A stretch of DNA of 64,000 nucleotides from Streptomyces spororaveus (lineage in GTDB: Bacteria > Actinomycetota > Actinomycetes > Streptomycetales > Streptomycetaceae), in assembly GCF_016755875.1 (NCBI RefSeq), contig NZ_BNED01000005.1, positions 4,478,001-4,542,000 on the forward strand. The letters are read 5' to 3'. Both the position numbers and the translations under genes were made by a program. The notes under the pieces were generated by a model. It did no database searches and was not told the DNA's origin. It saw only the letters and a program-made list of their open reading frames with translations. Shown here one piece after another: positions 19,258 through 27,909 of the stretch; positions within the stretch are counted from its first letter, which is position 1, and each line of letters begins with the position of its first letter.

Positions 19258-22200
19258 CTAGGTGTCCTTGTCGTTCAGCTGGGCGAGCAGGCGCTCCGCG
19301 GACGGCAGGAGCCAGTCCGGCACGTCGCTCTCGGGCAGCGCCCGGGCCTCGTCGATCAGTGCGGAGACGCGCGCGGCGCCCGCGTCCGCGTCGCCCCGCT
19401 CCTGCTCGGTCCAGGCCGCGTTGTTCAGGCACTGGAACCGGTCCCGCAGATGGTCGGGGCCGAGCTCGGCGTAGACCCGGGCGGCCCGGTCCCACAGCTC
19501 GATCTCCTCCACCCGCAGCACGTCGACCTCCGCGGGGCTCAGCCGGGCCGCCGGATCGGACCCCGCACCGGCGAGGTCCTGGCCCCGGTCCGCGTCGTCC
19601 TCCCGGTCCTCCCGGTCCTCGTCGTCGTCCTCGTAGGACTGCTCGTTCGTGTTGACGTACCGGTCGAGCACCTGCGCCAGCTGGTGCCAGGTCTGGGCGA
19701 GTTCGGACCGCAGCTCAGGGGCTCCGGGATCGGCGGCCAGGGCCGCCTCCAGCACCTCGGCGGCCTCCTCCATCCGCTTCCGGGCCCCCGTCACCGCCGT
19801 GGCGGTGACCTCCTCACGCAGGCCCAGCCAGGCCAGGGAACGCAGGATCCGCACCTCGGCCACCGGGACCTCTCCCGTCAGCCGGTGCAGCTCCAGGGCC
19901 CGCTCGTAGGCGGCTGCCGCCTCCACGGCCAGGTTCGCGTCGCTCAGGGTATCGGCGGCCGAGTGGGCGAGACCCGCCTGCGGACGCGGATCCTCCCAGC
20001 CCCGGGTGACCTCCGCGGCCAGCAGGTACTGCTCCGCCGCCGGACGGGGCTCGTTCAGCCGGCGCAGCAGGTCGCCCAGGAACTCCCGGGCGGACACCGC
20101 CTGCTGATCGCCGTGCTCCAGCAGGTCCGCCAGCGCTGACTGCAGGACCTCCGCCGCCTCGGCGCTCCGGCCGTCCGCCGCGTACGCCCGGGCCAGCAGC
20201 AGCCGCGCGTGCGCACCGCCGTCGGCGGTGAGCCCGGCCTGGTCGAACCAGTGGGCTCCGGCCAGCGCGTGCTCCGCGCTCTCCGCGGCCGCGTCGCCCC
20301 GCCGCAGCAGGATGTCCGCGAGGGTGAGCCGTACGACGCCCTGAGTCTCGGCATCGGTCACCTCGGCGGCGTGCTCCAGCGCGGAGCGCGCCGCGTCCTC
20401 CGCCTCCTCGGGACGCTCCAGCGTCATCAGTACCCCGGCCCGCAGCACCAGCGGGTCCACGGCCTGCCACGGGCGGCCCGACCGGGCCGCCCGCGCGGCG
20501 GACGCCGCGAGCAGAGGCACGGCCCGATCCGGGTCACCCTGTGCCAGGGCCACCCGGCCCAGCATTTCCTCGGCCTCCGCCACCAGGTCCGCCGGACCGC
20601 CCTCATGAGTGGCGATGAAGTCGGTCAGCTCGGCGGCCAGCTCGGTGTGGTGGTCGTGGTGGTCGTCCGCGTCGGGCGTCTCCACCGAGCGCAGGTACGA
20701 CTCCATCCGGATCGCCGACAGTTCCGCGAGCGCGATGCGCCGGGCCCGCAGGGGCTCGGCGGCGTCCAGTGCCCCGGCGGACCGCAGGGCGACGGCCAGC
20801 AGTGCCCGGACCTCCGCGGGCGCGGCTCCGGACTGCGCCGCCACACTGGCCAGACGCAGCTCCGCGAGCGCCGCACGCTCGGCGAGGCCGAGCGCCCGGT
20901 AGCCGTCCCGGACCGCGCCCAGCAGCTCCGGCGCCTCCTCGGCGCCGCGCCGTCCGGCGGCGAGGGCCTGGTGGTCCGCGAGGTCGGCGCGGACCAGCGG
21001 ATCGACCTCCGGCCGCGCGTCCACGCGTACCGCCACCTCTGCCCACAGTGCGTCCGTACCCGGATGGCCCAGGTCGCGGGCGCTGCGGGCCCGCTCCACC
21101 AGCTCGGTGAAGGCGTCGGCCGTCAAGGCAGGCCCCGGCCCGCCGGGGGCGGCGGCGGGGAGGGAAGCGGCCGGGGGAGCCTGCGGCAGTGCCGTACTGC
21201 GCACCCCCAGCGGGAGCCCGGCCGTCAGCGGTTCCCGGTCCACCTGCGCGTGGAAACGGTCCGAGACCCGGGTCGTGCCGTTACGCGCGTCGAACTGCCG
21301 GGCGATGTCCAGGCAGCCCGCGTACAGCACCTCGTACAGCTCGTCGACCGTTCGAGGGCTTCCCTCGTAGGGCACGGCCGGGGTCCGCCCGTGCCCCAGT
21401 TCCCGCAGGCGGCGCAGCAGCACGAGGATGCCGCTGTGGAAGGCAAGCCGGTCGTCGAGGTTGGCGAGCGGAGCCACATGGGCGGCGTGTTCGGCCAGGA
21501 TCTCCAGGCCACGCGATTCGTTGCCGGTGAGCGCGCAGAACTCGATGTGCTTGCCGACCGAGGGCAGCAGGCTCTCGTTGCCGCGGGCCAGGCGGTAGCC
21601 GCGCAGGTGGTGGGAGCGCGCCTCGTCGGTCCGGCCGAGCCGCAGCAGCGGGAGCAGCGAGGTGGCGAGCAGCCGGTGGGGCTCCTCGGCGCAGGTCAGG
21701 TCACCGTCGAGCACCGGCTTCCACAGGTCCAGGGCTTCGGCGTCGTCGCCGTTGAGGACGGCGTACTGGCCCTGGCCGTTGAGTTCGCAGGCCAGGCAGT
21801 CGCTCATGTCGTCGCGCTCGGCGGCCAGCCAGCGCCGGAAGGCCCGCTCGGCGCGCTCGTCCTGGCCGATCGCGTCGGCGAGCCACAGCTCGGCCTCGCG
21901 CACGGGCCGTTCGCTGTAGCCCGCGATCCGGTAGCGGCGTTCCATCTCCTCCAGCCAGCCGGTGGCCGACTCCAGCGGGACTCCGGGGGAGTCGGAGATG
22001 GCCGTGGCCACCCACTTGAACTGCCAGAACAGCGAGTGCGCCTCCCAGTGGGAGAAGGCTCCCGGGTCCTTGTCGTACTCCTGGAGCAGCCGGGCGAAGG
22101 GGACCAGCATCCTGGACGACTCGGAGCTGTAGAGGTAGGCGTTGATCAGGTTGTCCAGTGCCTCGCGGAAGAGGGCCTGGTCACCGCTCGTCTCGGCCGC

Positions 22201-22302
22201 GCCGGCCAGGGCCTCGGCGTGCGCGTTGCGCGCGGCGCCGTTCGGCGATTCGCGGTTCTCCGCCAGGCCCCGCACGATCTCCTCGCGCGTCAGCGTCGTC
22301 AC
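19258..22302 (-). CDS. Large TPR-rich protein coupled to HSP90
   Basis: 1014 residues, almost entirely helical with many TPR-like pairs (for example ERAFRRWLAAERDDMSDCLACE, EDAARSALEHAAEV, EAAAAYERALELHRLTGE). An acidic insert (YEDDDEDREDREDDADRGQD) lies near residue 900, and an Ala/Pro-rich linker near 360-390. No enzymatic domain seen. The GTG start at 22302 overlaps the HSP90 stop by GTGA, so the two are translationally coupled. In eukaryotes TPR proteins are classic Hsp90 co-chaperones; a similar partnership is a plausible inference, although the bacterial HSP90 here lacks an MEEVD tail. Confidence 0.88.
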   Translation of the reverse strand: MTTLTREEIVRGLAENRESPNGAARNAHAEALAGAAETSGDQALFREALDNLINAYLYSSESSRMLVPFARLLQEYDKDPGAFSHWEAHSLFWQFKWVATAISDSPGVPLESATGWLEEMERRYRIAGYSERPVREAELWLADAIGQDERAERAFRRWLAAERDDMSDCLACELNGQGQYAVLNGDDAEALDLWKPVLDGDLTCAEEPHRLLATSLLPLLRLGRTDEARSHHLRGYRLARGNESLLPSVGKHIEFCALTGNESRGLEILAEHAAHVAPLANLDDRLAFHSGILVLLRRLRELGHGRTPAVPYEGSPRTVDELYEVLYAGCLDIARQFDARNGTTRVSDRFHAQVDREPLTAGLPLGVRSTALPQAPPAASLPAAAPGGPGPALTADAFTELVERARSARDLGHPGTDALWAEVAVRVDARPEVDPLVRADLADHQALAAGRRGAEEAPELLGAVRDGYRALGLAERAALAELRLASVAAQSGAAPAEVRALLAVALRSAGALDAAEPLRARRIALAELSAIRMESYLRSVETPDADDHHDHHTELAAELTDFIATHEGGPADLVAEAEEMLGRVALAQGDPDRAVPLLAASAARAARSGRPWQAVDPLVLRAGVLMTLERPEEAEDAARSALEHAAEVTDAETQGVVRLTLADILLRRGDAAAESAEHALAGAHWFDQAGLTADGGAHARLLLARAYAADGRSAEAAEVLQSALADLLEHGDQQAVSAREFLGDLLRRLNEPRPAAEQYLLAAEVTRGWEDPRPQAGLAHSAADTLSDANLAVEAAAAYERALELHRLTGEVPVAEVRILRSLAWLGLREEVTATAVTGARKRMEEAAEVLEAALAADPGAPELRSELAQTWHQLAQVLDRYVNTNEQSYEDDDEDREDREDDADRGQDLAGAGSDPAARLSPAEVDVLRVEEIELWDRAARVYAELGPDHLRDRFQCLNNAAWTEQERGDADAGAARVSALIDEARALPESDVPDWLLPSAERLLAQLNDKDT

Positions 22303-24194
22303 TTCTGGTCCTCCTGGGTGTCGCGGGCGCCGGTGGAGTGGGTCGCCCATTCCAGGAGTCCGAGGAAGGCCCGGTTGAGCAGGGTGGAGTCGGCGGGGCG
22401 CAGCGGGCGCTGGGACATCAGCAGGGCCTGCCCGTAGAGCGATTCGACGGCGGTGCCGGTCAGTGCCTCGTCGGGCAGCGCGGCGATCCGGCGGACGAGC
22501 GGGTTGTTGTGGTTGAGGACCAGGCGGGCGCGCGGCGCGGAGCCGCGCAGCGCGCCGAGGATGCCGCTCCACAGGGAGTCGGCGCTCTCCAGCGCGGCGG
22601 TGCGGTCGCGCTCCTGGCGGGCCTGGCGGTCGTCGAGGTACAGCGCGGGCACGGCGACGGGCTGGAAGGCGCGCAGCACCACGTCGCAGCCCTGGGCCTC
22701 CAGGCGGGTGCGGGCGGTGGCCAGGAAGGGGGCGAGCGAGAGTTCGGCGGCGGTCGGCACCGGGTCCAGCCGTTCGGTGACCGCCCCGGCGTCGAGCTCG
22801 GTGACCTTGAGCTCCGGGCGTACGGCGGGCAGCAGGGCGAGCAGGTCCGCGTCGTAGGTGTATCCGGCGTTGATGACGCCGAGCCCGTGGGCCGCGGCGA
22901 TCGGTGCGATCTGCCGGAACTCCTCGACGGTGCGGGTGAAGTGGATGTCCGTGTGGGCGGCCGCGAACTCCTGGAGGCTCATCGAGCCGTCGCTGGTCTC
23001 GAACGGCAGCCACGGCAGCATCAGCCCGAGCAGCTCGGGGTCGTGCCGGGCCATGGACTTCACGCCGAGGTGGTGGACCTGGAGGAAGGCCGACAGGCGG
23101 TCCGGATCGCTCGCCGCGAGCTCGGCGAGCCAGCCGCGGACGCGGGCGCCGAGGGCCTCCCGTACGGCGGCGAGGGTCTCGTCGTCGTACAGGTTCTCGC
23201 GGGAGGCGGTGGGCCGCAGGGTGTCCGTGTCGAGGACGGCGCGGACGAAGAACGCCCAGTCGGGCAGCAGGTTGTCGGCCCGGTCGGTCAGCAGCATGCC
23301 CTTGAGGTGGACGCGGTGTCCGGCCCGGTGGGCGGGGCTGGTCGGTTCGGGCAGGACGTACGCGACTCCGCGTACGCCGGCGACCGGCAGATCGAGGTCG
23401 ATGCTGTCGAGCGGGGTGAAACCGAAGAGCTGCGCACAGTGCCCGGCGAGGGCGACGCGACGGGCGGCCGGGGTGGGGTGGGGCCGGTCCCACACGGCGG
23501 GCCGGTCGGTGACGGGGCGCGGCTCGCCGCCCTCGCCGTCGTCGAAGGTGATGTCGTACGGCAGCAGGGAACCGTAGTCGCGGGCCAGTTCCTCGACCTT
23601 GGCCGGGACGGCCCATTCCGCGGCGCCCGGGCGGGCCTCCAGGACGACGGTGGTACCGGGTTCGGGCCTTTCCTCGTGGGGCAGTTCGCGGACGGTGTAC
23701 GAGCCGTCGTCCGTGGCCAGCCATTCGACGGGCGCGGCCTCGGGGTCGCGGGCGGAGCGGGTGACGACGCGGATCTGGCGGGCCACGACGAAGCACGCGA
23801 GCAGGCCGATGCCGAACTGGCCGAGGAACTCCTGGCGGGTCGCCTCCAGGCCGTGCTCGTTGAGGTCGGCGCCGTCGTCGCCACGCTTCGAGCTGCGGCC
23901 GATGGTGGCGAGGAGGGAGTGGGCCTCGGCGGCGGTCAGGCCGATGCCGCTGTCCTCGATGCTCACCCGGCCGCCGGACGCCGAGAGCCGGATGCGGACC
24001 TCCGCCGCCGGGTCCAGGGCGTGGCGCGCGGTGATCGCGTCCACCGCGTTCTGCAGGAGTTCGCGGACGTAGACGCGCGGGCTGGAGTAGAGGTGGTGGG
24101 AGAGGAGGTCCACCAGGCCGCGCAGATCGACCTGGAAGCTGTGGGGTGTCGACGGGGGCGCGGACGGGGGCGTTGACGGGGACGTGGACGTCAT
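22299..24194 (-). CDS. HSP90 family ATPase (HtpG-like)
   Basis: 631 residues, the length of HtpG. The N-terminal GHKL ATPase is intact: YVRELLQNAVDAI (about 43-55), EDSGIGL, TIGRSSK lid and QFGIGLLACF. A middle domain follows (SRENLYDDETLAAVREALG), then a C-terminal part containing NHNNPLVRRIA. It diverges from canonical HtpG and the start of the chain is a Ser/Thr/Pro-rich stretch. ATP-dependent chaperone by family. First gene of a two-gene operon with the TPR protein; I see no HspR-type operator upstream. Confidence 0.9.
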   Translation of the reverse strand: MTSTSPSTPPSAPPSTPHSFQVDLRGLVDLLSHHLYSSPRVYVRELLQNAVDAITARHALDPAAEVRIRLSASGGRVSIEDSGIGLTAAEAHSLLATIGRSSKRGDDGADLNEHGLEATRQEFLGQFGIGLLACFVVARQIRVVTRSARDPEAAPVEWLATDDGSYTVRELPHEERPEPGTTVVLEARPGAAEWAVPAKVEELARDYGSLLPYDITFDDGEGGEPRPVTDRPAVWDRPHPTPAARRVALAGHCAQLFGFTPLDSIDLDLPVAGVRGVAYVLPEPTSPAHRAGHRVHLKGMLLTDRADNLLPDWAFFVRAVLDTDTLRPTASRENLYDDETLAAVREALGARVRGWLAELAASDPDRLSAFLQVHHLGVKSMARHDPELLGLMLPWLPFETSDGSMSLQEFAAAHTDIHFTRTVEEFRQIAPIAAAHGLGVINAGYTYDADLLALLPAVRPELKVTELDAGAVTERLDPVPTAAELSLAPFLATARTRLEAQGCDVVLRAFQPVAVPALYLDDRQARQERDRTAALESADSLWSGILGALRGSAPRARLVLNHNNPLVRRIAALPDEALTGTAVESLYGQALLMSQRPLRPADSTLLNRAFLGLLEWATHSTGARDTQEDQK

Positions 24195-24345
24195 GGGGCG
24201 TCACCTCGCGTGCGTACGGGGATGGTTCGGTGATCGCGAGGTCCCCCCCTCACAGATCCCGGAGTGGTTCACAGATTAGGGGGATGGTCGGACAATCTCC
24301 GTGTGAATTCCGGCGCCCCGGATGGCTGCGCTGCCGGCTGCCCAT

Positions 24346-24384
24346 ATGCCTGCCGGGACGCCTGCCGCGGGATGCCTGCCGGGC
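24346..24384. repeat. Three tandem degenerate GCCTGCCGGG units
   Basis: GCCTGCCGGGAC, GCCTGCCGCGGGAT and GCCTGCCGGGCGC follow each other in the 217-bp space between kptA and the HSP90 gene. No gene is seen in that space; the repeats may be slippage products. Confidence 0.5.
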
Positions 24385-24411
24385 GCGCGGCCCCGGACGC
24401 CCGGCCCGGTG

Positions 24412-24951
24412 CTACGGAAAGCGCAGGAACTGCGGCGGTACGGCGTCCACCAGCCACACCCCGTTGGCGCTGATCCGGAAGACGTGCCCGGCCGCTCGCA
24501 TCGCCCCGGCGTCCACGCTGAGCACGACGGGCCGGCCGCGCCGCGCGCCGACCCGGGTGGCGGTCTCCCGGTCCGGGGACAGGTGCACGTGGTGGCGGGC
24601 CATCGGGCGCAGGCCCTCGGCGCGGATCGGCTCCAGGGCCGCGGCGACAGTGCCGTGGTAGAGGTACGCGGGCGGTTCGGCCTCCGGAAGGTCCAGGTCC
24701 ACGGCGACGGTGTGTCCCTGGCTGGCCCGGATCCGGGTGCCGTCGACGGCGAACCGCTGCTTGTCGTTGGCGGCGACGACATGGTCGAGCTCGGCCCGGC
24801 TGACGTGGAAGCCGTGCGCGGCGGCCGCGCGCAGCAGGTCGTCGATCTCCACCCAGCCGTGGGGATCGAGCACCAGTCCGATCCGTTCCGGCTGGTGTCG
24901 CAGGTGTTTCGAGACGTACTTCGACACCTTCACGGTGCGTCTTTCATCCAT
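24412..24951 (-). CDS. kptA: RNA 2'-phosphotransferase KptA/Tpt1
   Basis: 179 residues, the family's usual size. Removes an internal RNA 2'-phosphate using NAD+ and forms ADP-ribose 1'',2''-cyclic phosphate. Motifs: VSKYVSKHLRHQPE (N-terminal Arg-His), FAVDGTRIRASQGH, YLYHGT and MARHHVHLSPD, ending in AGHVFRISANGVWLVDAVPP. Bacteria lack the tRNA-splicing pathway that generates 2'-phosphates in yeast, so the natural substrate is open. Start MDERRT at 24951; longer frames upstream have no support. Confidence 0.93.
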   Translation of the reverse strand: MDERRTVKVSKYVSKHLRHQPERIGLVLDPHGWVEIDDLLRAAAAHGFHVSRAELDHVVAANDKQRFAVDGTRIRASQGHTVAVDLDLPEAEPPAYLYHGTVAAALEPIRAEGLRPMARHHVHLSPDRETATRVGARRGRPVVLSVDAGAMRAAGHVFRISANGVWLVDAVPPQFLRFP

Positions 24952-25049
24952 GGCCCCAGCGTGCCCGGTCGAGCGGGCCCGGGGCAGGGATTTTCCGGGG
25001 GCGGCCGATGGTGACAGGTGGTGGACACCCTCTATCGCTCTTCCAAGAT

Positions 25050-25067
25050 GCGGAATATATTTTCCGC
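25050..25067. promoter_or_regulatory. Inverted repeat GCGGAA-N6-TTCCGC upstream of the aquaporin gene
   Basis: GCGGAA (25050-25055) and TTCCGC (25062-25067) flank an AT-only spacer TATATT, 27 bp before the aquaporin ATG. Possible operator or -10 region; unverified. Confidence 0.4.
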
Positions 25068-25094
25068 TGCCACTTCTGTTCAGGGGGAGAAACC

Positions 25095-25892
25095 ATGACA
25101 GCCCAACCCTCACTGTCACGCCGCGCCGCTGCTGAGCTGATCGGTACCGCCGGCCTGCTCGTGGTCGTGATCGGCTCCGGGCTCAAGGCCGCCGAGCTCA
25201 GCCGCGACACCGGTGTCGCCCTCATCGCCAACTCGTTCGCCTCGGCCATCGGCCTCGGGCTGATCATCACGATCTTCGGCCCGCTGTCCGGCGCCCACCT
25301 CAACCCGGTGGTCACCCTCACCTCCTGGTGGTCCCGGCGGACCGGCGGCGACGGTCTGGGCGGCCGCGAGGCGCTCGTCTACGCCGTTGCCCAGAGCGCC
25401 GGGGCCATCGGCGGCGCCCTCGTCGCGGACGTCATGTTCGGCCGGACCCCGGGCACCCTCGCCACCCAGGTGCGCGACGGCGGTCACCTGCTCATCGGCG
25501 AGGTGGTCGCCACTGCAGGCCTCGTCCTCCTGATCCAGGGCCTCGGCCGGACCGGGCGCCCCAGGCTCATCCCGGCGGCGGTCGCCGCGTACATCGCGGC
25601 CGCGATCTGGTTCACCTCCTCCGGCTCCTTCGCCAATCCGGCGGGCACCATAGGGCGCAGTTTCAGCGACTCCTTCACCGGCATAGCGCCGCAGTCGCTG
25701 CCCGGATTCGTCGGCGCCCAGCTGGTCGGCGGGATCCTCGGGCTGGCCCTGGCCGCCCTTCTCTACGGACCGGGGACGGGCTCCGGGACCGGGGCGCGGA
25801 CCGGGTCCCGGTTCAGGTCCGCCCGGAGCGCGGAGCCGGCGCCGGTGGACGGAACGAGTCCCGCCACAGCGGCGTACGAGACCGTAGGGTGA
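25095..25892 (+). CDS. MIP/aquaporin family channel
   Basis: 265 residues, six hydrophobic helices and two half-helices with NPV (SGAHLNPVVTL) and NPA (SGSFANPAGTIGRSF) motifs, the first with Val in place of Ala. Such actinobacterial channels are often assigned to water, glycerol or metalloid flux, and many sit in arsenic operons; no ars gene is nearby. ATG at 25095 with AGGGGGAG upstream. The C-terminus after about 225 is low-complexity Gly/Thr/Ser/Pro. Confidence 0.9.
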   Translation: MTAQPSLSRRAAAELIGTAGLLVVVIGSGLKAAELSRDTGVALIANSFASAIGLGLIITIFGPLSGAHLNPVVTLTSWWSRRTGGDGLGGREALVYAVAQSAGAIGGALVADVMFGRTPGTLATQVRDGGHLLIGEVVATAGLVLLIQGLGRTGRPRLIPAAVAAYIAAAIWFTSSGSFANPAGTIGRSFSDSFTGIAPQSLPGFVGAQLVGGILGLALAALLYGPGTGSGTGARTGSRFRSARSAEPAPVDGTSPATAAYETVG

Positions 25893-25905
25893 GACGCCGT
25901 CTCGG

Positions 25906-26001
25906 TTGCCCACAGGAGAAGGGGACTTGTCCACAGCCGTTTGGGCGGGTTTTGACGGCAAACGCGTGATCCGCCCTGTGGAACCTGTGGAACCTGTGGA
26001 A
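25906..26001. other. DnaA-box-like sites with three tandem CCTGTGGAA units
   Basis: Between convergent genes: TTGCCCACA (25906-25914, one mismatch), a perfect Streptomyces DnaA box TTGTCCACA (25927-25935), then CCTGTGGAA three times head-to-tail with exact 9-bp period (25975-26001). The tandem units contain the TTCCACA core, a weak box on the opposite strand. Confidence 0.6.
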
Positions 26002-26060
26002 TCCGAGGACCCGGACCCGGTCGGGCATGACCGGGCCCGGTGCCGCGACCGGATGTCCTG

Positions 26061-26978
26061 CTAGGCCCGCTCGCCCCTGCGCGCCAGATCGTTCATCGTC
26101 CGGGCCTGGAGCTCCCGCTCCGTCGCGGCCCGTACGAACTCCGCCACATGGTCGGCGCCCACCAGCTCCTGCACCGCCTGTACTGTTTCGGCCGGCAGCG
26201 CCACCGGCGAGGGCCCCGTCGGCCCCGGTGCGCCGGCCGACCCCAGGTGCCGCTGGAGGTGCCGGGTCGCGAACAGGCGCATCGCCCGCGCCAGCTCCGC
26301 GTCCACGGTCTGCTGGGCCAGCGGCCGCAGCCGCCGCACCATCGTCGCGGCCTCCGCCGCGTCCGCGTCGGTGGGCGGCACCTGCCCGAGGTAGCGCGCG
26401 AAGACGTGCTCGGTGGTGAACTCCAGGAACCGCGAGGCGATGTGCTCCACCTGTCCCCGCAGTTCCCGCAGGTGCCCGGTGATCGCCGACAGCGGCACCC
26501 CGGCCGCGTACAGCTCGGCGGCCACCGCCAGCTCCTGCGGGGACGGCACCAGGAACTGGTCCGGGCGCCCCGGGATCCGCTCCAGGACCCCGAGCTCGCA
26601 CGCCTCGTCCACGGCGTCGTCGTCCGGCCGGCCGCCGAACCGCTCGTTCAGCTCCTCCCGGCTGATGCGGGCCGCCTCCTCGTCGGTCCACGGCCCGTGC
26701 ACCTCGGCGACCAGCCCGAGTACGCCGCCCAGGCCGCGTCCCGCGTCCCAGGCCTCCAGCAGTTCCTTGATGGAGGCCAGGGTGTAGCCGCGGTCCAGCA
26801 GGTCGGCGATCTGGCGCAGCCGAGCCAGATGCGTGTCCCGGTAGACGTTGGAACGGCCCCGCCGCTCCGGTTTCGGCAGCAGGCCGCGGTCCTGGTACGC
26901 CCGGATCGTGCGCACCGTCGCCCCGCTGTGGTGTGCCAGATCCTCGATCCGGTATTCGGCTACCGCCTGATCGGACAA
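26061..26978 (-). CDS. MerR family transcriptional regulator
   Basis: 305 residues. N-terminal MerR winged helix (YRIEDLAHHSGATVRTIRAYQDRGLLP, with RRGRSNVYRDTHLARL) and a long C-terminal region without an obvious metal-binding Cys pattern. The start is TTG at 26978 with GGGAG upstream; no ATG/GTG fits. It is the last gene of the four-gene operon, 10 nt after the PF10118 hydrolase, so probably regulates that operon or responds to its substrate. Confidence 0.88.
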   Translation of the reverse strand: MSDQAVAEYRIEDLAHHSGATVRTIRAYQDRGLLPKPERRGRSNVYRDTHLARLRQIADLLDRGYTLASIKELLEAWDAGRGLGGVLGLVAEVHGPWTDEEAARISREELNERFGGRPDDDAVDEACELGVLERIPGRPDQFLVPSPQELAVAAELYAAGVPLSAITGHLRELRGQVEHIASRFLEFTTEHVFARYLGQVPPTDADAAEAATMVRRLRPLAQQTVDAELARAMRLFATRHLQRHLGSAGAPGPTGPSPVALPAETVQAVQELVGADHVAEFVRAATERELQARTMNDLARRGERA

Positions 26979-26988
26979 TCCCGGCTCC

Positions 26989-27909
26989 CTACGACATCGC
27001 GGCTCGGCCGACCGCGCCCGCCGCGGTCCGGGCGGCAGGTGAGGCCGCAAGGTACTCGACCGCCCTGCGCAGCGAGCCCTCCTGCGAGGGATGGTACGAC
27101 CGCCGGAAGTAGCGGGGTATGGCCATGCCGAGCTCTCTCCACGGGGGCAGCAGGCCCTTGGCCACCGCGCGGTTGTGCGCGCCGAGCGAGTAGCGCAGCC
27201 GGCCGCCCAGTTCCGGGTCGTTGCGTATGAGGTACGAGGCCCCCCACATCCACAGCCACGCCAGCACGGGCGCGACCACGACCATCCCTTCGACGCGCCG
27301 CGCGTAGCGGGGCAGAGCCGCTCCCCCGCAGTGCTGGTACATGTCGAAGGCGACGGAGCGGTGCTCCACCTCCTCCGCGCCGTGCCAGCGCAGCAGGTCC
27401 AGCATGATCGCGTCCGCCCCGGCCCGGTCGAGCCCCTCGGCGCGCAGCACCCAGTCGCCGAGGACCGCCGTGAACTGCTCGATCGCGGCGACCACGGCCA
27501 GCCGGAAGCGCAGCCACTCCCGCGCCGTGACGGGCGCCCCGAACGGCGGGGCCTCCCCCAGCAGTTTCTCGAAGAGGAAGTCCACGTGCCGGGTGTACGC
27601 CTGGGTCGGCAGGCGCTGCTCGGCGAGGTGGTCCAGGACGTAGGAGTGCTGCACGCTGTGCGTGGCCTCCTGGCCCATGAACCCCTTGACGTCACTGCGC
27701 AGCTCGGGGTCGGTGACCAGGGGCAGGCCCTCCTTGAGGACCCGCACGAACCACCGCTCCCCGGCGGGCAGCAGCAGGTGCAGCACGTTGATGACGTGGG
27801 TGGCGGTGGGCTCGCCCGGTATCCAGTGCAGCGGGGTGGTCTTCCAGTCGAACGCCACCCGGCGCGGGCCGATCGGATACGGGCCGATCGGGTCCGCGGT
27901 CCCGCTCAC
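26989..27909 (-). CDS. Metal-dependent hydrolase, PF10118 type
   Basis: 306 residues. The family has conserved Glu/His clusters seen here: GQEATHSVQH, RWHGAEEVEHRSVAFDMY and HTHVINVLH-like TATHVINVLHLLLPAGE, resembling a di-iron four-helix carboxylate bundle. Predicted hydrolase/oxygenase of lipid-like substrates, not proven. Starts with GTG at 27909, overlapping the stop of the upstream fusion gene (GTGA). Confidence 0.83.
   Translation of the reverse strand: MSGTADPIGPYPIGPRRVAFDWKTTPLHWIPGEPTATHVINVLHLLLPAGERWFVRVLKEGLPLVTDPELRSDVKGFMGQEATHSVQHSYVLDHLAEQRLPTQAYTRHVDFLFEKLLGEAPPFGAPVTAREWLRFRLAVVAAIEQFTAVLGDWVLRAEGLDRAGADAIMLDLLRWHGAEEVEHRSVAFDMYQHCGGAALPRYARRVEGMVVVAPVLAWLWMWGASYLIRNDPELGGRLRYSLGAHNRAVAKGLLPPWRELGMAIPRYFRRSYHPSQEGSLRRAVEYLAASPAARTAAGAVGRAAMS

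Noticed and set aside
22303..24204. N-terminal extension of the TPR gene through the HSP90 gene
   Set aside because: It is out of frame with HSP90 and Arg/Pro-rich; the GTG at 22302 overlapping the HSP90 stop is a normal coupled start.
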